Under the pieces are notes generated by a model. The model was not told where the DNA came from. It worked only from the letters and a program-made list of their open reading frames with translations, and did not search any database. The translations under genes and the position numbers were made by a program. Shown here piece after piece: positions 1-5,465 of a DNA stretch of 5,802 nucleotides. The first letter of the stretch is position 1. Every line of letters starts with the position of its first letter. This DNA comes from an uncultured Johnsonella sp. (GTDB lineage Bacteria; Bacillota; Clostridia; Lachnospirales; Lachnospiraceae), in assembly GCA_905373785.1 (NCBI GenBank), contig CAJPUK010000133.1, positions 1-5,802 on the forward strand, given 5' to 3'.

Positions 1-1
1 T

Positions 2-700
2 ACTGAAATATTCAGCTTTTTGAATCTTTCTTTTTCCTACGATAGACAAAAATTCCTTGATGTCCCCGAAATACAGGTGCCTTATGGGGCGGTTGTCGGT
101 ATCTTAGGGCATAACGGAGCAGGAAAGTCAACTCTTGCAAACTCTATCTGCGGACTTGAAAGGAAGACGAAAGGAAGCCTTAATTACAAAGGTAAAACCC
201 TTACTCCAAAGTACCGGAAAAATATAAGTTATATGGTTATGCAGGATGTAAATCATCAGCTGTTTACAGAAACCGTGTTGGATGAGATTCTTCTTAGTAT
301 GGATGAAGATGGCAAGACCGCCCAAGATAAAGCAAAAGAGATCCTTAAAGAACTAAACCTTTATGAATTGTCAAAGCTGCATCCGCTGTCTCTTTCAGGA
401 GGACAAAAACAAAGAGTGGCAATCGGCAGTGCTATAGCCGGTGACAAAGAATTGCTGATCTTTGATGAACCGACAAGCGGATTGGATTATAGACATATGT
501 TGGCAGTTTCTAAACTCATGAAACGCTTAAGCCAAGAAGGAAGAACTGTGTTTATCATAACTCATGATCCTGAGCTTTTGCAAGAATGTTGTGATTACCT
601 GCTTTTTATGGAGAATGGAAAGCTTTTATGGAGCGGAGACCGGACAAAAGAAAATACTGAACGGTTAAATGCATTCTTTGGGGCAGAAAAGGCATATTAA
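2..700 (+). CDS. ABC transporter ATPase, ECF/cobalt type (5' end outside window; probably second domain of a tandem ATPase)
   Basis: This is an ATP-hydrolysing subunit that would power uptake of a vitamin or metal ion at the cytoplasmic face of the membrane. Numbered from an internal TTG at 20, it shows Walker A GHNGAGKST (30-38), Q-loop Q75, signature LSGGQ (125-129), Walker B LLIFDEP (145-151), the D-loop SGLD and switch His182. All catalytic residues are intact. The frame is open to the left edge and reads TEIFSF before the TTG, which has no visible ribosome binding site, so the true start lies upstream. The segment VMQDVNHQLFTETV after the Q-loop is, from memory, typical of the second half of about 480-residue tandem ATPases (YkoD-like) of ECF transporters. 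The tandem reading is inference; a stand-alone EcfA is the alternative. The substrate cannot be told. The gene converges on the minus-strand hydrolase gene and has no U-tract terminator of its own. Confidence 0.9.
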   Translation, partial: TEIFSFLNLSFSYDRQKFLDVPEIQVPYGAVVGILGHNGAGKSTLANSICGLERKTKGSLNYKGKTLTPKYRKNISYMVMQDVNHQLFTETVLDEILLSMDEDGKTAQDKAKEILKELNLYELSKLHPLSLSGGQKQRVAIGSAIAGDKELLIFDEPTSGLDYRHMLAVSKLMKRLSQEGRTVFIITHDPELLQECCDYLLFMENGKLLWSGDRTKENTERLNAFFGAEKAY

Positions 701-716
701 GTAAAAAATCATTTCT

Positions 717-803
717 AAAAACTCAAACTTCCCGTAGCGTTAATGTATTGTAAACATTAAATTTTTAATGTGCTGATTACATTTTCGGTATGAGAAGTTT
801 GAG
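717..803 (-). terminator. Intrinsic terminator of the minus-strand C26 hydrolase gene
   Basis: A perfect 10-bp inverted repeat (722-731 CTCAAACTTC with 794-803 GAAGTTTGAG) continues inward with two mismatches to 739/786, giving an 18-position stem. On the minus strand the stem begins 13 bases after the hydrolase stop and is followed directly by TTTTT (721-717), as in a Rho-independent terminator. The 46-base loop can itself fold: ACATTAA (754-760) pairs with TTAATGT (765-771), or alternatively TAATGT (741-746) with ACATTA (754-759). On the plus strand there is no U-tract after the stem, so any stop of the ATPase transcript here would be weak. The large, refolding loop is unusual for a plain terminator. 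Confidence 0.65.
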
Positions 804-816
804 GTTAAACAATAAA

Positions 817-1551
817 TTATTTCAAAGCCTTATTTACAAAGTATTCAAAAAGTTGCCTTGTATTCTCATAGGATTTGAAAATCATTTCGGGATGCCACTG
901 TACTCCGAAGTAGCAATCCATCTTGGTTGACTCAATAGCTTCTATAAGCCCGTCAGAAGAAGCGGCACTTACGACAAAGTCATCAGCTAATTTATCTATA
1001 GCTTGATGGTGGAAGGTATTTACCATAATCTTAGGCTGTTTGAATACATTTCTAAGTATAGTATTTTTTCTTATCTCCACATAATGGGTAAGCATAGAAG
1101 GATCATGACCTTGAGAATGTTTTAACAGCCTTGAATTTTCCATGTAGTCAAGGTCTTGGTATAAAGTACCGCCCTCGAATACATTTATAAGCTGCAAACC
1201 TCTGCATATACCCATAATAGCAATATTCTTTGCCTTGGCTTCTTCAAGTAAAATAAATTCGTACTCATCACGCTTATCTGATATTATTCCAAGTTTTGGA
1301 AGAGGTTCCTGCCCGTATCTGTGCGGGTCAACATCCTGTCCTCCGCTTAAAATCAAACCGTCCAAAAGTGAAACCTGATGCTTGATGGCTTCCTTATCCA
1401 AAGTCAAAGGAATAACCAAAGGAGTTGCACCGCAAGCGATAATTGCATCTATATAATCTTTGTTGACATAAGCCCTTTCATATCCGGGAAACAGACCGTC
1501 ATGGTCTATGATTAAACTTGAAGAAATACCTATAATTGCTCGTTTTTTCAT
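817..1551 (-). CDS. Peptidase C26 / gamma-glutamyl-gamma-aminobutyrate hydrolase family protein
   Basis: This is a cytoplasmic class I glutamine amidotransferase-fold hydrolase of 244 aa, the normal length for the PuuD-like group, which cleaves gamma-glutamyl amide bonds. The fold's key parts are present in order: the oxyanion segment LILSGGQDVDP (66-76), the nucleophile elbow GICRG with Cys116, the family motif GGTLYQDL (127-134), HHQA (181-184) and the catalytic pair WHPE with His220 and Glu222. The full triad implies an active enzyme. The ATG at 1551 is preceded on its strand by TGAGGA (1561-1556) four bases away, and the product starts with the usual beta-strand KKRAIIGISS. It stands alone with its own terminator, and no convincing promoter was found upstream. 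The substrate is uncertain: gamma-glutamyl-GABA, other gamma-glutamyl amides and nitrogen scavenging are all possible. Family assignment is firm. Confidence 0.93.
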   Translation of the reverse strand: MKKRAIIGISSSLIIDHDGLFPGYERAYVNKDYIDAIIACGATPLVIPLTLDKEAIKHQVSLLDGLILSGGQDVDPHRYGQEPLPKLGIISDKRDEYEFILLEEAKAKNIAIMGICRGLQLINVFEGGTLYQDLDYMENSRLLKHSQGHDPSMLTHYVEIRKNTILRNVFKQPKIMVNTFHHQAIDKLADDFVVSAASSDGLIEAIESTKMDCYFGVQWHPEMIFKSYENTRQLFEYFVNKALK

Positions 1552-1619
1552 TCTGTCCTCACTTAATGTGTTTTTTATTATTTTATATTAATAAAATTAT
1601 ATTTTTATAGGATGCAGTA

Positions 1620-1757
1620 TATCGGTAGTAGTTCGGTATAGAATTAATAACTTACTGTCATTTATATAATGCTCGTTTTTTATAAAGCTATGCCTTAGGC
1701 TTACTATTTAAAAAATATTCCTTATTTCAATTTTGGTAGCGTTCAGTACTGCCGATA
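1620..1757. repeat. 11-bp inverted repeat in the divergent intergenic region
   Basis: TATCGGTAGTA (1620-1630) pairs with TACTGCCGATA (1747-1757) over 11 positions with a single T-G wobble. The arms are separated by 116 bases. A second complementary pair, TGTCA (1656-1660) and TGACA (1761-1765), crosses rather than nests with the first. It could be a structured RNA, a scar of a small mobile element, or two half-sites for a regulator. No transposase, target duplication or RNA family was recognised. Confidence 0.35.
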
Positions 1758-1845
1758 GCCTGACAAAACAGTTGTTCATTAATTACATTTTATAAAATAA
1801 TTTACAATTTTTTAATTTAGATAATTTTTAGATAAGATATATTGG

Positions 1846-1874
1846 TTGATTTAAATAAAAAACAATATTATAAA
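1846..1874 (+). promoter_or_regulatory. Possible weak upstream promoter
   Basis: TTGATT (1846-1851) and TATAAA (1869-1874) are separated by 17 bases, an ideal SigA spacing, and point toward the WXG100 gene. The surrounding DNA is almost all A and T, where such matches arise easily by chance, so this is much less certain than the promoter at 1915. Confidence 0.25.
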
Positions 1875-1914
1875 AAAATAAATAATACATATATTATAAA
1901 AGATTATTTTTTAC

Positions 1915-1942
1915 TTGACAAGAAGTTGTGATATGTTAAAAT
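1915..1942 (+). promoter_or_regulatory. SigA-type promoter of the type VII secretion cluster
   Basis: A perfect -35 TTGACA (1915-1920) is followed after 16 bases by TAAAAT (1937-1942), with a TGT extended -10 directly before it (1934-1936). A/T tracts upstream could add UP-element strength. Transcription would begin near 1949, giving a leader of about 80 bases before the ATG at 2030. The leader would include the AT hairpin and the AGGAGGA site. No operator for a specific regulator was recognised. Confidence 0.75.
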
Positions 1943-1955
1943 GAGGGTGTCGCTA

Positions 1956-1991
1956 AGAATAATATATTTTTTCAGTGAAATATATTATTTT
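1956..1991 (+). promoter_or_regulatory. Perfect AT-rich stem-loop in the 5' leader of the WXG100 gene
   Basis: AATAATATATTT (1958-1969) is perfectly complementary to AAATATATTATT (1978-1989), with an A-T pair and a wobble extending the outer end (1956/1991, 1957/1990) and a loop around TTCAGT. It would lie within about 10 bases of the predicted transcript 5' end and 26 bases ahead of the ribosome binding site. A 5'-terminal hairpin can protect mRNA from decay, and an all-A/U stem could also melt with temperature. Either role is inference. It is not a terminator, since it lacks G-C pairs. Confidence 0.5.
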
Positions 1992-2015
1992 CTGTATTAT
2001 TCTATTTATCTATTT

Positions 2016-2022
2016 AGGAGGA
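2016..2022 (+). promoter_or_regulatory. Strong ribosome binding site of the WXG100 gene
   Basis: AGGAGGA sits seven bases before the ATG at 2030, a near-ideal Shine-Dalgarno match and spacing. It fixes the start of the 96-aa protein and suggests high expression, as expected for an abundant secreted WXG100 substrate. Confidence 0.85.
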
Positions 2023-2029
2023 CATATCT

Positions 2030-2320
2030 ATGGACAATCAAATTCGTATTACACCGGAAACTATGCATTCAAGAGGTAATGAATTTACCACTGCAAGGGA
2101 AGAATTCAATGCGGTCAGAGATACTATGACCAAGCTTATAGCCACATTGCAGGAAGAGTGGGAGGGAAATGCCAGCAGAAAATTTGCCGAGCAGTATGAG
2201 TCATTATCTCCCGCATTCAACAACATGAATGACCTTATAGCTACTATAGCTCAACAATGTCATGACGTAGCAGATGCTATGCAGACCTTGGATGATGATA
2301 TAGCAAGCAAATTTGCATAG
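2030..2320 (+). CDS. esxA: WXG100 family type VII secretion protein (EsxA-like)
   Basis: This is a small helical-hairpin protein of 96 aa, the standard WXG100 length, with the diagnostic W44-E45-G46 turn between two amphipathic helices (about 8-41 and 48-92). It has no signal peptide, no cysteine-rich segment and no membrane segment. Such proteins are exported as dimers by the EssC motor of type VII secretion and are often needed for export of other substrates. No YxxxD/E tail is present, which fits the EsxA type of Firmicutes. A strong promoter (1915), a leader hairpin and an AGGAGGA site precede it, so it is probably the first and most highly expressed gene of the cluster. The name esxA rests on the motif and its place before an EsaA-like gene. 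No terminator is seen behind it; a structured gap of 234 bases leads to the next gene. Confidence 0.93.
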   Translation: MDNQIRITPETMHSRGNEFTTAREEFNAVRDTMTKLIATLQEEWEGNASRKFAEQYESLSPAFNNMNDLIATIAQQCHDVADAMQTLDDDIASKFA

Positions 2321-2370
2321 GCAACTTGATTAAAACTATTGTAAGTAAAGAGTATTTAAGTCTAAGTACC

Positions 2371-2506
2371 GGTGCAGTATTCAAAAAACTTAAGCAATTT
2401 GTTGTGAATTTTATAAATCTAAGGTACTAAAAGCAGAGTCATAAGCTGACTTGATATCTTGTAAAAGAAAGCATGATTACTTAGCTTAGCGAAAAGATGC
2501 TGCACC
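2371..2506 (+). other. Structured untranslated segment between the WXG100 and EsaA-like genes
   Basis: GGTGCAGTATT (2371-2381) pairs with GATGCTGCACC (2496-2506) over 11 positions, two of them wobbles, enclosing about 114 bases. Inside, TAAGCTGA (2442-2449) pairs with TTAGCTTA (2481-2488) through one wobble, giving an 8-bp nested stem. A competing pair is AGTACC (2365-2370) with GGTACT (2423-2428). A closing stem with nested stems looks like a folded RNA element that might control read-through or translation of the EsaA-like gene, keeping it below the WXG100 level. No known riboswitch class, U-tract or promoter was recognised here. Confidence 0.4.
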
Positions 2507-2554
2507 TTGCTTGCGATAGTTTTATATCATATTTTTAACATAATAGATATTGAT

Positions 2555-4774
2555 ATGAATAAGTTGATAAGAATTGCGTTTTTATTTATGCTTTCAATCA
2601 GCATATTTTCCATAGGAATGTTTTGCGGTACAAAACTAAATAAGGACAATCGAAAAAATGTAATTGAAGAGATAAATAAAAGCTCAGATATAGCTTTGAT
2701 AAATTTGGATGAGGGCGTGGAAATTGGCGGTAAGAAACTGTATTATGCACAAAGCCTGCTGAATAGTCTAAGCGAGCATCTTAAGTTTACAAGTCTTAAT
2801 GATGCAAGAATAGGTCTTGAAAACGGTACCTATGCGGCATATATACTGATTCCGAGCACATTTTCCGTTTCTATAGAAAGTATTAATGAAAAACCTGTAA
2901 AAGTTGATTTGGAGTATGAGCTTAGCGATAAGTTGGCTCCTGAATTAAAAGCAGGTGTAGTAAAGAACATAGAAGATTTTAAGTCAAAACTCAGTAATGA
3001 TATAAGTTACATATATATAAGTGCAGTTATGGAGGAGTTTCATAACGCACAAGATAATTCCAAGTTTGTACTTGACAATGATAAAGAGGAACTTGACGGT
3101 ATATCATTGATTAAAGTAAGAGATATGGTAACTTCTATAGACTTTCCTGAAATAGAGTTTGTCGAATTTGTAAAAAGCAGACTTGATGTAGAGCCTATAG
3201 TTTCGGCTAATCTTGATTTGATTAATGTTATGAAGAACAGTTTGCTGGAAAAAATACAACTTGGAAAAGATGATTATGAGAGTGTAAGCAAAGACAAAGA
3301 CTTACTTAGTGAGGGCAGCAGAGATTTCCTTAATATACTTGGAGGACTTGATATAGAGTCAGATGATAATGGTGAGCCGGTGTATAAAGCCGGTATAGAG
3401 AAACTTGCAACACAGGTCAATAAGTATAATACACAGCTTACTAAAAACAGAGATTGGATTTTATCGGAACTGGCAAGTAATTCCAATGCTACAAGAAGTT
3501 TGAGTCAAGAACATGTAAACAACAATTTAAGTAATATAAAAAATTCATGGCAAAACAGTATAAACACAGCTTTTAGAGAGGCCGGTCAGAGCATAGAAAG
3601 GCTTGTAAGGGGAGTTTTAGAAAATGTACTGGTTATGCAGGAAAGGATCTATGATGAACTTGACCTTTATGTAAAAAGAGAATTTCAAGCTGCACATGAG
3701 TATTATAAACAGGAGGCAGGCAGAGAAATAGAAAACTACAAGGTAAGCTTGATAAATGAACTTATTGAAGAAGGTTATATAGATGATGATGAAAACGATC
3801 CTATATATGCCATTATAGCAAGCAGCTCCAATGCCGATATAAGAATTGCCACATATTCCAATGCGGAAAACTTTAGCCTTAGAAATGCGGGTGTGGATTT
3901 TATAGACAGAAACAGTTTTAATTTACCCGTGCTTAATGCAAATGCCGACTTGGAAGATTCCGAACTTGAAATAAGGGCAAATTTATTTACCATACCCGAG
4001 ATAAGTTATTTACTCAAAGAAGCAAGTATAGTATTGCCTGAAAATCTGGGTAATTGGTATGGCGGATTTTTGGAAGGAATTGAAAGAATGTATACTATTT
4101 CCACTACTGATATAGAAAACACGGTAAAAAACGAGGTGGTCGGAGCAATAAAATCAAAGTCCGGTGTTAAGTATGCGGATCTTAAAGGTATTATGAGCAA
4201 GCTTAATAAAAGCTTTGATGACTATCAAAACAGTCTGTATCAATTCGATCCTTTTGTTCATATAGACGTAAGGGTGTTTGAGCAGTCGGCACACAGCATA
4301 AACTCTAATGTACAAGATATTGCAAGTAAGAGCGTTGAATATGCAAGTGAACAAAATGAAGAAGTTTATAAAGTAAGGGAGCAAGAAAGCGAGCATACAA
4401 AAGCCTTAAGGGAAAATATGGACACTGCCAATAAGAGTACGGAAGAATTGGTTACAAAAGCAATAGATGAGATAAAGTATACCAGACAGTCAAATACAGA
4501 TGAAAATAAGACCTTACTTGAAGACTTCAATAACAAACTGTCCTACACAAAGGTCGGGAGCATAGCAAATAAAGAAGTGTTTGAATTTATATCCGCTCCG
4601 GTGCAAAGCAGTGAATTAAGAAATGTTAAAAAAAATAACTTTGGTAACCTTATAAAAACCGAATCTCCTTATGAGAAGGTCTATATATATGTGATAATAG
4701 TATCGGCAGTTATGACTTTAGGTATGGGAATTTGCTTAGGGTTTATGAGGTTTAGAAGGGGGAGAAATGCATGA
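2555..4774 (+). CDS. EsaA/YueB-like type VII secretion membrane protein with two membrane anchors
   Basis: The product is a 739-aa protein if started at ATG 2555. Residues 4-25 form a membrane segment. They are followed by ALINLDEGVEIGGKK (47-61) and a hydrophobic strand TYAAYILIP (92-100), the pattern of the EsaA/YueB and YhgE/Pip N-terminal domain. The long middle is rich in charged, coiled-coil-like helices and should lie outside the membrane. A single membrane segment (about 709-731) and a basic tail RFRRGRNA close the protein. EsaA and YueB are usually larger, with several C-terminal membrane segments, so this form looks compact. EsaA is a membrane component of type VII secretion whose ectodomain spans the cell wall. 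A TTG at 2507 would add 16 residues; neither start has a Shine-Dalgarno site, and ATG 2555 gives the cleaner membrane anchor. Its stop overlaps the next gene. Confidence 0.75.
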   Translation: MNKLIRIAFLFMLSISIFSIGMFCGTKLNKDNRKNVIEEINKSSDIALINLDEGVEIGGKKLYYAQSLLNSLSEHLKFTSLNDARIGLENGTYAAYILIPSTFSVSIESINEKPVKVDLEYELSDKLAPELKAGVVKNIEDFKSKLSNDISYIYISAVMEEFHNAQDNSKFVLDNDKEELDGISLIKVRDMVTSIDFPEIEFVEFVKSRLDVEPIVSANLDLINVMKNSLLEKIQLGKDDYESVSKDKDLLSEGSRDFLNILGGLDIESDDNGEPVYKAGIEKLATQVNKYNTQLTKNRDWILSELASNSNATRSLSQEHVNNNLSNIKNSWQNSINTAFREAGQSIERLVRGVLENVLVMQERIYDELDLYVKREFQAAHEYYKQEAGREIENYKVSLINELIEEGYIDDDENDPIYAIIASSSNADIRIATYSNAENFSLRNAGVDFIDRNSFNLPVLNANADLEDSELEIRANLFTIPEISYLLKEASIVLPENLGNWYGGFLEGIERMYTISTTDIENTVKNEVVGAIKSKSGVKYADLKGIMSKLNKSFDDYQNSLYQFDPFVHIDVRVFEQSAHSINSNVQDIASKSVEYASEQNEEVYKVREQESEHTKALRENMDTANKSTEELVTKAIDEIKYTRQSNTDENKTLLEDFNNKLSYTKVGSIANKEVFEFISAPVQSSELRNVKKNNFGNLIKTESPYEKVYIYVIIVSAVMTLGMGICLGFMRFRRGRNA

Positions 4775-5135
4775 ACAATTATTTGATTCAAGTTTTCGTT
4801 ACTATGATTCAAGTGGGTGCAAATGTTATACAATTATATCTTTATACAAAGAAATAAGTAGAATTGATGTTGCCATAGATGATGTAGATGATTTAAAAAC
4901 AGGGTACAATGATATACATGATATGTATTCAGATATAATTAATGAAACTGAAGCAGCACTTTATATAAAAGACGAGAAAATTGTTTCAATAAAAAACAAA
5001 GTAACGGAGACGGAAGATAATAATACATCCAATTTAAAAGACTGCATCAATTATTTCAATTTAAGCTTACAAAATAAAGAGCAAAGGGTGTTCAGACTTG
5101 AGGAAATAGATGATAAATATCATAGGGAGGATTAG
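4767..5135 (+). CDS. Small helical type VII secretion accessory protein (YwqH/DUF5082-like by position), N-terminus uncertain
   Basis: This 122-aa, acidic, mostly helical protein has no signal peptide or membrane segment. From about residue 27 (LYKEISRIDVAI) it looks like a two-helix coiled coil. Size and place recall YwqH-type (DUF5082) partners of LXG toxins, but no diagnostic motif was recognised. It ends in YHRED, so Tyr118 and Asp122 form a YxxxD tail like the export signal of ESX substrates; the motif is short and could be chance. ATG 4767 lies only two bases after GGGAG. ATG 4771, with six-base spacing and an ATGA overlap with the preceding stop, is better placed but opens another frame that stops at 4857. 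The first 20 or so residues (with Cys18 and Cys20) may therefore be wrong, or the gene may be frameshifted. A 10-bp direct repeat TGATTCAAGT (4784-4793, 4805-4814) lies in this doubtful part. Confidence 0.65.
   Translation: MHEQLFDSSFRYYDSSGCKCYTIISLYKEISRIDVAIDDVDDLKTGYNDIHDMYSDIINETEAALYIKDEKIVSIKNKVTETEDNNTSNLKDCINYFNLSLQNKEQRVFRLEEIDDKYHRED
4771..4857 (+). other. Alternative 28-codon frame with the best-placed start, overlapping the 122-aa gene
   Basis: This reading starts MNNYLIQV and ends at TAA 4855-4857. Its ATG forms the classic ATGA overlap with the stop of the EsaA-like gene (4772-4774) and lies six bases after GGAG. The peptide is largely hydrophobic (about residues 4-25). Three readings are possible: a small membrane or leader peptide, the true N-terminus of the 122-aa protein with a one-base frameshift, or coincidence. 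One extra T in the run 4793-4796 would join this start in frame to the 122-aa protein. Confidence 0.3.
5124..5130 (+). promoter_or_regulatory. Ribosome binding site of the 103-aa gene
   Basis: AGGGAGG lies inside the last codons of the preceding gene and 11 bases before ATG 5142. The spacing is somewhat long but no closer in-frame start exists. Its position inside the upstream gene supports translation from a shared transcript. Confidence 0.6.
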
Positions 5136-5141
5136 TGTTTT

Positions 5142-5453
5142 ATGAATGCTTCTGAAAATGCCAAAATCAATTATAGCTACAATAAATTAAATAACCTAAA
5201 AGACGGATTAAATGAGCAAAGGAATAATTTACAGACTGTAATAAATAGTATAAAGACGATTAATGATAAACTTTGCACAAGTCTTGTAGGTAAAACTAAG
5301 ACTGCACTTGAAGAAAAAACTAAAGAAATAGAAGATGAACTTAATAAAAAAATAGAAGCCTTAGCTGGTATTATAGATAATGTAAATATTACCAATCAAA
5401 CCAGCTTAGGAGTTGATATGGATATTGCTAATCAAATGGGAGTTAAGGGTTAG
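5142..5453 (+). CDS. WXG100-like helical-hairpin protein with degenerate LVG turn (YwqI/DUF5344-like by position)
   Basis: This 103-aa soluble protein has two long amphipathic helices (about 10-46 and 51-80) separated by S47-L48-V49-G50. The LVG falls where WXG100 proteins carry Trp-X-Gly: the Gly is kept and the Trp is replaced. That layout fits a WXG100-superfamily partner protein rather than an unrelated coiled coil. Its second place in a trio of small genes resembles YwqI-type (DUF5344) proteins, which pair with LXG toxins and their YwqH-type partners for type VII export. The tail after residue 80 is Asn/Gly-rich and non-helical. It starts six bases after the preceding stop and ends 12 bases before the next gene. 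It might form a heterodimer with one of its neighbours; this is inference. The family name is by size and position only. Confidence 0.72.
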   Translation: MNASENAKINYSYNKLNNLKDGLNEQRNNLQTVINSIKTINDKLCTSLVGKTKTALEEKTKEIEDELNKKIEALAGIIDNVNITNQTSLGVDMDIANQMGVKG

Positions 5454-5455
5454 TT

Positions 5456-5462
5456 AGGAGGA
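5456..5462 (+). promoter_or_regulatory. Ribosome binding site of the 111-aa WXG gene
   Basis: AGGAGGA overlaps the gap after the 103-aa gene and ends three bases before ATG 5466 (four bases from GGAGG). That is short but usable. Later in-frame starts at GTG 5475 (12-base gap) and ATG 5481 (18-base gap) are possible and would drop three or five residues without touching the helices. Confidence 0.6.
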
Positions 5463-5465
5463 TAT

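Larger units (their letters stand above)
1552..2029. other. Divergent intergenic region, 478 bases, no gene
   Basis: No credible coding frame is seen between the minus-strand hydrolase and the plus-strand WXG100 gene. The region is extremely AT-rich, most of all at 1780-1914, where A and T tracts could act as a curved or UP-element-like segment in front of the promoter at 1915. The stretch 1615-1770 is less AT-rich and carries an inverted repeat, annotated separately, and the palindrome CAGTACTG (1744-1751). The right end holds a promoter, a hairpin and a strong ribosome binding site. A drop to such composition between unrelated genes suggests a junction between core genes and an accessory secretion cluster (inference). 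Confidence 0.7.

Noticed and set aside
1552..1700. Promoter for the minus-strand hydrolase
   Set aside because: TATAAT- and TATACT-like boxes exist on the minus strand, but none has an acceptable -35 at 16-18 bases; AT-richness makes isolated -10 matches uninformative.
733..1740. Shared 8-mers GTAGCGTT and TTCGGTAT in the terminator region and in the divergent gap, suggesting a common repeat
   Set aside because: The two words occur in opposite order and the sequence around them does not match, so chance is the simpler explanation.
1560..2029. tRNA, CRISPR array or known riboswitch in the divergent gap
   Set aside because: No cloverleaf, no regularly spaced repeats and no recognisable conserved riboswitch core were found by reading the region.
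1941..2129. A 62-codon plus-strand frame starting near the promoter -10
   Set aside because: Its ATG overlaps the -10 box and lies before the predicted transcription start, it has no ribosome binding site, its product is low-complexity hydrophobic sequence, and it overlaps the firm WXG100 gene in another frame.
3274..3486. Minus-strand open frames inside the EsaA-like gene (also 3775-3993, 4006-4200, 4154-4396)
   Set aside because: They are Ser/Leu-rich mirror frames of a well-supported coding gene, without ribosome binding sites or recognisable motifs.
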